DNA from: an uncultured Clostridia bacterium
GTDB taxonomy: Bacteria; Bacillota; Clostridia; Oscillospirales; Acutalibacteraceae
Length of the DNA: 7,351 nucleotides
Reading direction: 5' to 3'
NCBI GenBank assembly: GCA_947165615.1
Contig: CAMVBD010000057.1
Span: 1 to 7,351 of the forward strand
Part shown: piece after piece, positions 1 to 6,897 of the stretch
Numbering within the stretch: position 1 is the first letter of the stretch
How the letters are laid out: every line of letters begins with the position of its first letter
Made by a program: the position numbers and the translations under genes
The notes under the pieces: generated by a model
Told to the model about the DNA's origin: nothing
Databases searched by the model: none
What the model saw: only the letters and a program-made list of their open reading frames with translations

Positions 1-3000
1 CTTCTTTTGTCAGTCTGCTGCGCAGGCAGGACCCTGCGCCCGCCCGCGCATATTGGGAGGATCTTCTGAAGGGCGTGAAGCCTTCCGCCCTGCCCCCACG
101 CAGGGACCGGACGGACGCCCCCGCTCTCCGGCGGGAGGTCGCGAGCATCTCAGCCGCGGATCTTCAAAAGGCGGAATCGTTTGCCCGCGCGCACGGGATC
201 ACGCTGAACACGCTGCTTGAGTGCGCGTTCGCCCTTGCCCTGCAGAAACACACGGGCAGCCGGGACGTCCTTTTTGACAAGGTGATCTCCGGCCGGTCGC
301 TCGCGCCTTCGCGGTTCACGCGCACCGTGGGCATGATGATCAACACCGTGCCCGTACGCGCCCTGCGCACAGACGGGCAGACGCCGCTCGGTTTTCTGAC
401 TTCGATGAACGATCAATCCGCCGCGGCGGACAAATACGGGATCCTGTCCTTGTCGGATGTCTGCCGGCAGAGCGGCGTTGATCCCGCGTCGGTCGAGGCG
501 CTGTTTGACTTCGGCAATTATCCGACGCCCGCAGACGGCGGCGACCTGCCGCTGGTTCTGCGCGAACTGAGCGAACAGACGGAATTCCCGCTGACGTTTC
601 TCCTGTCGCCGGACCGGCAGGGCCTGCGCATTCTGTCGATGACCGACGAAACAAAACTTTCGCCTTCCGTCGTCCGAGCGCTGACGGACAGCTTCGCGTG
701 CATTCTGAACAGATTCGCCGCGATGTCGGACGATGAACTGCAGGACGCTTCAGCGTTTTCGGCGCTGTCGGCGCTGACACCGGCGGAACGCGAGCTCTTG
801 CTCGACCGTTTTGCGACCGGTCCCGTCATGCCCATCCCGGAAACAAGCGTTTACGCGCTGTTTGAAGAACAAGCGGAGAACGATCCGGATTCTGTGAGGA
901 TCACGGACGGGGAAAGAACGTATACTTTCGCGGACTTGCGTACAGCCGCGGAAAAGACCGACGCGTTCGTGAGAACGCGCGTCGGCGATCGGAAACAAGT
1001 GATCGGCGTGCTGTGCGACCGGTCCTTCGAAGAGCTTGCGGCGATCTGGGGCGTCGTGCGGGGCGGCAACACCTATCTGCCCCTCTCCCCGGACTTCCCG
1101 CCCGAGCGCATCCGGCTTCTGCTTGAACAGGCAGATTGCGCGCTCGTGCTCGCGCAGGAAAAGTATCTGTCTTTGACGGAGAAAGCGGCTTCAATCGAAG
1201 GTGTTTTAGCCTCTTCCCTCTCCGAAAATGCCCCCACGCCCGCCGCTCAGCCTGACGATCCGCTTTACGTCATCTTCACCTCAGGTTCCACCGGCGTGCC
1301 CAAGGGCGCGATGGTGACGAACCGTTCGATCGTGAACCGCGTCGGATGGATGGCAGACAGATACTTTGATAAAGATACAGTGGTCATGCTGAAAACTCCC
1401 TACACCTTCGACGTGTCGGTGTGGGAGATCTTCGGCTTCGCGATGCGCGGCTTCAATCTGCACATCCTGCCGCCCGGCGGCCATTACAGCATGGCGGCGA
1501 CGCTGGATGAAATCGAAAAAGGACGCGTGACCGATCTCCATTTCGTGCCGACCGTGTTCGCAAGCTTCACGGAGTTTCTGGCGGCGCATCCGGAAGAAAA
1601 AAACAAACTGAATACACTGAAGAACGTGTTCCTGTCGGGCGAGGCGCTGCGCGCCGCCCAGGTCAACGCCTTTTACGCGCTCGCGCCGGAGGGTGTGAAG
1701 ATCCGGAACCTCTACGGCCCCGCCGAATGCGCGGTGGACGTAACTTACTATGACTGCGAGCCGGGAATCACCGACCCCGTGCCGATCGGCAGGCCGATCG
1801 ACAATACGAGAATCCATGTGCTCGACGAATATCTGCAGCCTGCGCCGATCGGTGTGACGGGCCAGATCTGTATCGCGGGCTCGAACGTGGGGCTCGGATA
1901 TTTGGGCAAACCCGAATTAACAAAAGAGAGATTTATCGACGACCCGTTCGGCGAGGGGAAGATGTACCTCACCGGGGATCTCGGATATTGGCGTGAAGAC
2001 GGACAGCTTGTATTTGTCGGCAGGAACGACAGCCAGGTGAAGCTCAACGGCCAGCGCATCGAGCCCGGTGAGATCGAGGCGGCGATGAACGCCGTGCCCG
2101 GCGTGACGAACGCAGCCGTACTTTTGCTGCGCGGCCCGGACCGGCTCGCCGCGTTCCATACCGGAGAAGCCGGAGCAGACGAGGTCCGCGCGGCACTGAA
2201 GCGCACGCTGCCGCTGTATATGGTCCCGCAGGCCATCACGCGGCTCGAAGAGATGCCGGTGAACGCCAGCGGCAAAACGGACCGCGCGGCGCTGGAGACC
2301 CTGCCGGCGACGGACGAAACGCGCGCCTTCGCCCCGCCCGAAACGGACACCGAAAAAGCCGTGTGCGAAGCGTTTTCGCGGGTGCTCAGCGCGCAAAACG
2401 TGGGCCGGGACGACGGGTTTTACGAGTTGGGCGGCACAAGCCTGCAGCTCGTGCGGCTGCTGTCGGCGCCGCCGCTCGACCGGCTGACGCTGTCGGCTTT
2501 CATGGCCGACCCCACGCCCGCCGGGCTCGCGAAAAGACTTGACGGAACAGGGGAAACGGATTATACTGTACTCGTGCCGCTCTTTACGCCCGAAAACGCG
2601 AAGCGCGCCGTGGTGCTGTTCCCCTACGCCGGGGGCGACGCCTCGGCTTATACGGCCCTGACCGCAGCGGCGCGGGAACAAAACGCCGGCATCGCGCTGT
2701 ACGCCGCCGAATGGCCGACGGACGAAGGCTTCGGTCCCCTTGAAGAAGAGATCCGCAGCCTTGCGCGGGACAAAGAAGTCTTCTTTTATTCCCACTGCGC
2801 GGGCAGCGCCGTGGCGATGGCGCTTCTGGACCGGCTGAACGCCGACGCCCCGGCCGTGCGCCGCTATATCGCGGGCGGCAGCATCCCGGAGAGCGGCCTT
2901 CTGAATGTGTGGAAGCACATGCCGGACGGCGCGATCAGAACGGTTTTGCAAAGGGCGGGCCTGTCGGCGGACGGGGTGACGCTGACGCGCGAACGGCTGG

Positions 3001-3245
3001 CACTGTTCCGCGTGCACACCGAAGTCTGCCACCGGTATTTCCGCAAGAAAACGCAGAAAACGAACGTCGGCGTGACCGTCGTTCTGAGCAAAAACGACCC
3101 GCTGACCGCAAACTTTTCCGAAGCCGGAACCCGCTGGGAAAAAGTCGCGGCCGACGTGGAGCGCGTGATCCTGCTCGACGCGCCGACCCATTATTTTCAG
3201 AATACAGAGGTAAAACTCCTGTTGGAGTTGTTTGCAGAAACCTGA
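1..3245 (+). CDS. Non-ribosomal peptide synthetase, C-terminal part (C-A-T-TE), serine-specific; 5' end outside window
   Basis: Final module and release domain of an NRPS that should load L-serine as an adenylate, join it to an upstream acyl or peptidyl group and release the product. The reading frame is open from base 3 and already matches a condensation domain (AYWEDLLKG at 48-74), so the GTG at 75 is not the true start; numbering below takes it as residue 1. Condensation C-terminal half, about 1-225 (VGMMINTVPVR at 85-95 fits motif C5; the HHxxxDG site lies outside). Adenylation about 255-740: FTSGSTGVPKG 401-411, FDVSVW 445-450, NLYGPAE 545-551, LTGD 632-635, GRNDSQVKLNG 649-659, GKTDR with K734. 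The specificity positions read D446 V447 W450 H489 F519 S521 L546 V554 D555 K734, the serine code known from EntF. Carrier domain about 755-822, phosphopantetheine Ser789 in GGTSL. Thioesterase about 832-1056: FPYAGG 849-854, SHCAGS 906-911 with Cys908 in the nucleophile place, Asp1008, His1039. No epimerase or reductase domain is seen. First gene of a three-gene run. Confidence 0.95.
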   Translation, partial: SFVSLLRRQDPAPARAYWEDLLKGVKPSALPPRRDRTDAPALRREVASISAADLQKAESFARAHGITLNTLLECAFALALQKHTGSRDVLFDKVISGRSLAPSRFTRTVGMMINTVPVRALRTDGQTPLGFLTSMNDQSAAADKYGILSLSDVCRQSGVDPASVEALFDFGNYPTPADGGDLPLVLRELSEQTEFPLTFLLSPDRQGLRILSMTDETKLSPSVVRALTDSFACILNRFAAMSDDELQDASAFSALSALTPAERELLLDRFATGPVMPIPETSVYALFEEQAENDPDSVRITDGERTYTFADLRTAAEKTDAFVRTRVGDRKQVIGVLCDRSFEELAAIWGVVRGGNTYLPLSPDFPPERIRLLLEQADCALVLAQEKYLSLTEKAASIEGVLASSLSENAPTPAAQPDDPLYVIFTSGSTGVPKGAMVTNRSIVNRVGWMADRYFDKDTVVMLKTPYTFDVSVWEIFGFAMRGFNLHILPPGGHYSMAATLDEIEKGRVTDLHFVPTVFASFTEFLAAHPEEKNKLNTLKNVFLSGEALRAAQVNAFYALAPEGVKIRNLYGPAECAVDVTYYDCEPGITDPVPIGRPIDNTRIHVLDEYLQPAPIGVTGQICIAGSNVGLGYLGKPELTKERFIDDPFGEGKMYLTGDLGYWREDGQLVFVGRNDSQVKLNGQRIEPGEIEAAMNAVPGVTNAAVLLLRGPDRLAAFHTGEAGADEVRAALKRTLPLYMVPQAITRLEEMPVNASGKTDRAALETLPATDETRAFAPPETDTEKAVCEAFSRVLSAQNVGRDDGFYELGGTSLQLVRLLSAPPLDRLTLSAFMADPTPAGLAKRLDGTGETDYTVLVPLFTPENAKRAVVLFPYAGGDASAYTALTAAAREQNAGIALYAAEWPTDEGFGPLEEEIRSLARDKEVFFYSHCAGSAVAMALLDRLNADAPAVRRYIAGGSIPESGLLNVWKHMPDGAIRTVLQRAGLSADGVTLTRERLALFRVHTEVCHRYFRKKTQKTNVGVTVVLSKNDPLTANFSEAGTRWEKVAADVERVILLDAPTHYFQNTEVKLLLELFAET
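837..2294 (+). other. Adenylation domain, predicted substrate serine
   Basis: Part of the NRPS above. All core motifs that I can place are intact: the P-loop FTSGSTGVPKG, the YGPAE motif, the LTGDLGYW and GRNDSQVKLNG motifs and the final catalytic lysine in NASGKTDR. Hand alignment to the phenylalanine-activating domain PheA gives the ten pocket residues D-V-W-H-F-S-L-V-D-K. To my knowledge this is the standard serine code (EntF type). The prediction rests on alignment by eye, but the anchors (FDxSVW, VPT, LSGE, YGPxE) leave little room for shift. Confidence 0.88.
2568..3245 (+). other. C-terminal thioesterase domain with cysteine at the nucleophile position
   Basis: Alpha/beta hydrolase domain fused after the carrier domain. 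It opens with VLFPYAGGDASAY, a start more like stand-alone type II thioesterases (GrsT-like FPYAGG) than the usual fused type I domains. The nucleophile elbow, normally GHSxGG, is SHCAGS, with TGC at 2796-2798 coding the central cysteine. Downstream Asp1008 in KNDPLT and His1039 in APTHYF are in the right places for the other two triad members, so the domain looks intact and not decayed. Cysteine thioesterases are known from obafluorin (beta-lactone) and sulfazecin (beta-lactam) synthetases. Hydrolysis, cyclisation or transfer to another nucleophile are all possible here. Confidence 0.85.
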
Positions 3246-3248
3246 AAC

Positions 3249-3256
3249 AAAGGAGG
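3249..3256 (+). promoter_or_regulatory. Strong ribosome binding site of the Lgt-like gene
   Basis: AAAGGAGG lies four bases after the NRPS stop and nine bases before the ATG at 3266. It decides the start of the next gene: the open frame runs back to 2909 inside the NRPS, but the upstream part is an arginine-rich shadow with no membrane or Lgt character. Confidence 0.9.
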
Positions 3257-3265
3257 CAGCCGCTT

Positions 3266-4144
3266 ATGCTGCAGCATATCACCATATTCGGCAAGCAGAT
3301 CGGATTATACGATTTCTTCAACAACTTCGCCCTCGTGGCGCAGCTCATCACCGCCATCGCGGTGCGCAAGACCTATATTAATGCCTCAACGCTGCCCGGG
3401 CTTGCGGAAATGCATTGGGGCAAAAAGAAAAAGAACGCTGCCTTCGTGCGGTACGGCGTTATGATCGTGCTCGTTCTCATTGTAGCTGCGGTCACGATGC
3501 TGGTCAACAAGCTGCTCGGAGATTACATAACGTTGATGTTCCTCGGCACAAAAGACGCGAACTTCTTACCGAATATTTTTCTGGCGCCGTTCGTGCTGCT
3601 GTTGATGGCGCTCCTGTTCAGGAACGAACCCCTGAAAACGCTCGACGCGGCCACGCCGGTCGTCGCGGTGGCGCTGATCTTCTATAAGCTGGCGTGCTTC
3701 TGCTGGGGCTGCTGCAACGGCGTGGAATGGGAACACGGCATGTGGAACGACCATACGGGACGCGTGGAATTCCCCGTGCAGCTCGTCGAGATCGCCTGCG
3801 CCGTCGTCATGTTCGTCATTCTCATGGTGCTTTTTAAAAAGGGAAACCAGAAGCCGGGGCTTCTGTTCCCGATTTTCATTCTGATGTACTGCGGGTCGCG
3901 TTTTGTTTCGGAATTCTGGCGCGACGATTATCCCGACATCTGGGGGCCGTTGAAGAGCTATCATATCCAGTGCATCATCGGGTTCGTCGAAGGGCTGATC
4001 CTTCTGTTCATCGTGCTAAAATGGGGCGAAAGGATCACCGCGTGGTGCGAGGCGAAAAACAAGGCCTTGCTCGATAAGCACGCCAAGAAAATCGCCGCAG
4101 AACGCAAACCGATCGTGCATTCCAAAAAGCATAAAAAGAAATAA
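3266..4144 (+). CDS. Membrane protein of the prolipoprotein diacylglyceryl transferase (Lgt) family, divergent
   Basis: 292 residues, polytopic inner membrane protein. True Lgt moves diacylglycerol from phosphatidylglycerol to the lipobox cysteine of prolipoproteins. Family features seen: the N-terminal GLYDFF segment (about 13-18, compare the YG motif), CFCWGCCNG 144-152 (the CFxxGCCyG motif of Firmicutes-type members), FPVQLVE 169-175 (compare hPtQLYE), and SRFVSEFWRDD 211-221, which keeps the Arg and Glu of the RFxxEFfR motif essential in E. coli Lgt. Hydrophobic segments are near 18-33, 63-81, 102-118, 129-147, 171-190, 198-210 and 232-251; the C-terminal tail from 258 is lysine-rich and probably cytosolic. 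Odd: the HGG motif carrying the E. coli catalytic His103 is not visible, and the Arg before the CF motif is replaced by Lys141-Leu-Ala. Its place between an NRPS and a transporter suggests a specialised job on the NRPS product or on a lipid, not general lipoprotein maturation; this is inference. A diverged housekeeping Lgt is the alternative. Confidence 0.82.
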   Translation: MLQHITIFGKQIGLYDFFNNFALVAQLITAIAVRKTYINASTLPGLAEMHWGKKKKNAAFVRYGVMIVLVLIVAAVTMLVNKLLGDYITLMFLGTKDANFLPNIFLAPFVLLLMALLFRNEPLKTLDAATPVVAVALIFYKLACFCWGCCNGVEWEHGMWNDHTGRVEFPVQLVEIACAVVMFVILMVLFKKGNQKPGLLFPIFILMYCGSRFVSEFWRDDYPDIWGPLKSYHIQCIIGFVEGLILLFIVLKWGERITAWCEAKNKALLDKHAKKIAAERKPIVHSKKHKKK

Positions 4145-4145
4145 A

Positions 4146-4151
4146 AAGGAG
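4146..4151 (+). promoter_or_regulatory. Ribosome binding site of the transporter gene
   Basis: AAGGAG directly follows the stop codon of the Lgt-like gene and stands seven bases before the ATG at 4159. The 14-base gap between the two genes leaves no room for a promoter, so they are co-transcribed. Confidence 0.88.
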
Positions 4152-4158
4152 CCCCCGC

Positions 4159-5616
4159 ATGGGCAGAAAAAGAGAAAACGTCCTGCTGCCGTACGCGATC
4201 GGCACCTTCGGGCTGCAGGCGATCATCAGTTTTGCCGCCGGCTTTCAGGCGGAGTTCCTGAATAAGATGTACGTTTCGCTCGACCCGAACATTCTGACCG
4301 GGGCGGCGCTGATTTTGTTCGCTTCAAGGCTGCTGAGCAGTCTGCTCGACCCCGTGATCGGCGTGTGGATCGACCGCACGGGGCGCAGCGGCGTGAACCT
4401 GTTCCAGCGCGTGCGCCGGGGCATTCTGCCGCTGGCGGTTCTCACGCTGCTGCTGTTCGTGTATATCCCCTTCGACCGCTTCGGCGGCAGATGGGCGATA
4501 TACGCTTACGTCACGCTGACATCAGTGCTGTGGAGCGTGGCGATGAGCCTTGCCGAGATCCCGACCCAGTCGATGATCTCGTATCTGTCGAAAAACGACA
4601 CGGGCTGCAAACGTCTCGCCGCGGTGACGAACATCGCGAAAAGCGCGGCGCAACTCGCGCCTTCGCTGCTTGTGACGGTGATTATGCTCACCGTAGACGC
4701 CGTGCGCGGCGCCGGGAACACGGGCGACGGCGCCTATTATCTGATCAACGCGGCGGTCATCACCGCGATGGGCGCGGCGTTCATGTGGCTTTTGACCCGC
4801 GCGAAGCCCGAGGGCGTAAAAGAGACGAAGGTGGACCGCGAGCAGGCATCGGCCGGGCTCGGCGAGATGCTTTCGGACCTCAGGCGCAACCGCAACGTGA
4901 TGATCGTGTTTCTCATCAACGTGCTGGGCTTCGCCCGCAGCATGTCGAACACGATATTGCTGCAGGCAAACGGCGCGCTGATCGGCAAGGTGACGCTCTT
5001 CGGCAGCGTCTTCGACACCACCACGAACGCCACGTGGCTGCCCTATCTGTTAGGCAACGTCAGCGCCGCGGCCGCCCTGTTTCTCGTGCCCGCGATCAAC
5101 AAGCGCCTCAGGGAGAAAAAGACCTATATCCTGTTCTCCGTGCTTGACTTCGTTTTCAGCATGGCGGCGTACTTCTTCTATATTTCGCAGGGGGCGGACA
5201 GCCCCATGCGCTACGGCAACGGCGCGATGTATATGATCATGACGTTTTCGTTCATCGGCTCTTTCCTGATGGGCGTGAACGCGTTCATCCCGCTCGCGAT
5301 GACGGCCGAGATCTCGCGCGAAGAGAGCGCGAAAAAGGGCGTATCCTATTCCTCGGGTCCCTTCGCGGTGCTCACGATGTCGGTGAAGCTCGGCACGGCG
5401 CTGAGCACCTTCGTTGGGCTTCTGATCGTAAGCGGCGCGGGCTATAACCAGCTCGTGTACGCCGCGGGGAACATCCCGGCCGGGGTGCAGAACACCGTGA
5501 TGGCGGCGTTCATGCTGATCCCGGGGATCTCGACGCTCGTAAGCGCCGTGCCCGCCCTGTTTTACAAGGCGCCCGCAGACGCATCAGACGGAGTTATTTC
5601 GCCCGAAACGGCTTGA
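4159..5616 (+). CDS. MFS transporter of the GPH (glycoside-pentoside-hexuronide:cation symporter) type
   Basis: 485-residue integral membrane protein, the usual length for a 12-helix carrier. The N-terminal LPYAIGTFGLQ (10-20) and the signature RLLSSLLDPVIGVWIDRTG (57-75), with Asp64-Pro and Asp72-Arg, correspond to the DPxxGxxxDRT loop between helices 2 and 3 of the GPH/MFS_2 family. A charged cytosolic loop near 215-240 (AKPEGVKETK, then EQASAG) separates two halves of six helices. Known members bring sugars such as melibiose or xylosides in with a cation; other MFS_2 carriers move lipids such as lysophospholipids (eukaryotic Mfsd2a), and actinobacterial relatives occur in natural-product loci. 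Standing last in the operon with the NRPS and the Lgt-like gene, it may export the product or move a lipid or sugar precursor. Substrate and direction cannot be read from the sequence. No terminator is visible after it; transcription may run on into the next gene. Confidence 0.88.
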   Translation: MGRKRENVLLPYAIGTFGLQAIISFAAGFQAEFLNKMYVSLDPNILTGAALILFASRLLSSLLDPVIGVWIDRTGRSGVNLFQRVRRGILPLAVLTLLLFVYIPFDRFGGRWAIYAYVTLTSVLWSVAMSLAEIPTQSMISYLSKNDTGCKRLAAVTNIAKSAAQLAPSLLVTVIMLTVDAVRGAGNTGDGAYYLINAAVITAMGAAFMWLLTRAKPEGVKETKVDREQASAGLGEMLSDLRRNRNVMIVFLINVLGFARSMSNTILLQANGALIGKVTLFGSVFDTTTNATWLPYLLGNVSAAAALFLVPAINKRLREKKTYILFSVLDFVFSMAAYFFYISQGADSPMRYGNGAMYMIMTFSFIGSFLMGVNAFIPLAMTAEISREESAKKGVSYSSGPFAVLTMSVKLGTALSTFVGLLIVSGAGYNQLVYAAGNIPAGVQNTVMAAFMLIPGISTLVSAVPALFYKAPADASDGVISPETA

Positions 5617-5640
5617 CAAACGGCGTTTTTGTGCTACAAT
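5613..5640 (+). promoter_or_regulatory. Sigma-A type promoter of the Ldh2-family gene
   Basis: A perfect -35 TTGACA (5613-5618) and a -10 TACAAT (5635-5640) with a 16-base spacer and an extended TG at 5632-5633. The -35 box overlaps the TGA stop (5614-5616) of the transporter gene. Transcription should begin near 5647, giving a leader of about 35 bases. A second TATAAT at 5640-5645 would be 21 bases from the -35 box, so it is less likely. Confidence 0.85.
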
Positions 5641-5662
5641 ATAATTGCAAAAATATGTGATG

Positions 5663-5671
5663 AAAAAGGAG
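5663..5671 (+). promoter_or_regulatory. Ribosome binding site deciding the start of the Ldh2-family gene
   Basis: AAAAAGGAG ends nine bases before ATG 5681. In-frame starts at 5645 (TTG) and 5660 (ATG) exist, but the first precedes or coincides with the predicted transcription start and the second overlaps this site, so 5681 is chosen. Confidence 0.88.
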
Positions 5672-5680
5672 ATTTTTCCA

Positions 5681-6847
5681 ATGCCCAAAGTAGTATGTCC
5701 CTGGAATCTGATCACCGACTTCGTGACCGACGCGTTCGTCGGTTACGGGATCCCGAGAGCGGAAGCCGAAATGTGCACCTCCGTCCTGCTGGAATCCGAC
5801 AAGCGCGGCATCGAGAGCCACGGCTGCAACCGTTTTAAGCCCATCTATCTGGACCGCATCAAGGCCGGCATCCAGCAGCCCCTTACCAATTTTGATATTC
5901 TGAAGGAAACCGAGACCACCGCCGTCGTGGACGGACACAACGGCATGGGTCAGGTCATCGGCGTCAAGGCCATGCAGATGGCCATTGACAAGGCGAAGAA
6001 GTACGGCATGGGCATGGTCGTTGTGCGCAACTCCTGCCACTACGGCATTGCCGGCTATTACACCTCCATGGCCACGAGAGCCGGCTGCATCGGTATGACC
6101 GGTACCAACGCCAGACCCTCCGTCGCCCCCACCTTCAGCGTGGAAGGCATGTTCGGCACCAACCCCTTCACCCTCGGCGTGCCGAGCGACGAGGCGTTCG
6201 ACTTCAACTTTGACGCCGCCACCTCCATCACCCAGAACGGCAAGGTCGAGTACTACGCCCGCATCGGCGAGGACGTGCATCCCGGAACCATCATCGACAG
6301 CGACGGCAACGCCGTGGAAGGCGACGCCGGCGTGGCGCTTAAAAAGATCCGTCAGGGCACAGCGGCGCTGACCACCCTCGGCGGCATCGGCGAAGCGCTG
6401 GGCGGCTACAAGGGCTACGGCTTCGCGCTGTTTGTGGAGCTGCTGTCCGCCGTGCTGCAGGACGGCGTTTACGGCAAGGACCTTGACGGCAAGGACGAGA
6501 ACGGCAACATCCGTCCCTATCACCTCGGTCACTTCTTCATCGCCATCGACACGGACCACTTCCTCGGCGAAGAACTCACCCGCAAAAAGACCGGCGATAT
6601 CATGCGCTCCATGCGCGCCGCCAAAAAGGCGCCCGGCGCCGAGCGGATCTACACCGCGGGCGAAAAGGAGTATGAGATCTGGAAGTCCCGCGAGCCCCAC
6701 GGCGTGCCGATCAACGAGTCCGTCCAGGGCGAGATCAACGCCGTCCGCGACGAACTGGGTCTGACGAAGTACGTCTTCCCGTGGGAAGAAGCCTACAAGG
6801 GCTACGAAAGCGACACCGTGATCGAAGCGCTGATCGAAAACAAATAA
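5681..6847 (+). CDS. Ldh2/malate dehydrogenase-family NAD(P)-dependent oxidoreductase
   Basis: 388 residues. The family (PF02615: type 2 malate and L-lactate dehydrogenases, ureidoglycolate dehydrogenase AllD and others) reversibly oxidises small 2-hydroxy acids to 2-oxo acids in the cytosol. It has its own fold, unrelated to Rossmann-type LDH. Seen here: ESDKRGIESHG 38-48 with His47, VVDGHNGMGQ 82-91, the catalytic histidine motif NSCHYGIAGYY 117-127 (His120), GTNARPSVAP 141-150, GTNPFTLGVP 159-168, the FDAATS segment 177-182 and GGYKGYGFALFVELLS 241-256 with Lys244. C-terminal GEKEYEIWKSREPHGVPI is the usual end; a further tail of about 30 residues (YVFPWEEAYKGY) follows. The exact substrate cannot be told. 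It has its own strong promoter and terminator, so it is a separate unit from the NRPS operon. Its codons are strongly C-ending (GCC, ACC, GTC, ATC, TCC), unlike the GCG/CTG-rich use in the upstream genes, as expected for a highly expressed metabolic enzyme. Confidence 0.93.
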   Translation: MPKVVCPWNLITDFVTDAFVGYGIPRAEAEMCTSVLLESDKRGIESHGCNRFKPIYLDRIKAGIQQPLTNFDILKETETTAVVDGHNGMGQVIGVKAMQMAIDKAKKYGMGMVVVRNSCHYGIAGYYTSMATRAGCIGMTGTNARPSVAPTFSVEGMFGTNPFTLGVPSDEAFDFNFDAATSITQNGKVEYYARIGEDVHPGTIIDSDGNAVEGDAGVALKKIRQGTAALTTLGGIGEALGGYKGYGFALFVELLSAVLQDGVYGKDLDGKDENGNIRPYHLGHFFIAIDTDHFLGEELTRKKTGDIMRSMRAAKKAPGAERIYTAGEKEYEIWKSREPHGVPINESVQGEINAVRDELGLTKYVFPWEEAYKGYESDTVIEALIENK

Positions 6848-6862
6848 ACAAGCGTGTTTCCC

Positions 6863-6897
6863 TCCCCCGGCTGATGAAACCGGGGGATCTGTTTTTT
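6863..6897 (+). terminator. Intrinsic terminator of the Ldh2-family gene
   Basis: A perfect 8-base stem, TCCCCCGG (6863-6870) with CCGGGGGA (6880-6887), closes a nine-base loop, and a run of six T follows at 6892-6897. It begins 15 bases after the TAA stop. Confidence 0.93.

Noticed and set aside
75..77. GTG at 75 as the start of the NRPS gene
   Set aside because: The frame is open to the left edge and the codons before it already encode condensation-domain sequence (AYWEDLLKG); no ribosome binding site fits. The gene begins outside the window.
1917..3191. 424-codon open frame on the minus strand inside the NRPS gene
   Set aside because: It lies fully opposite carrier and thioesterase domains with clear motifs and reads as a His/Arg/Gly-rich low-information product; shadow of GC-rich coding.
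2909..3265. N-terminal extension of the Lgt-like gene into the NRPS gene
   Set aside because: The extra 119 codons are an Arg-rich shadow of the thioesterase; AAAGGAGG at 3249-3256 marks ATG 3266 as the start.
5594..6700. 368-codon open frame on the minus strand over the Ldh2-family gene
   Set aside because: The product is Val/Ala/Gly/His-rich with no domain that I know; it arises from the C-ending codons of the real gene and would cover its promoter.
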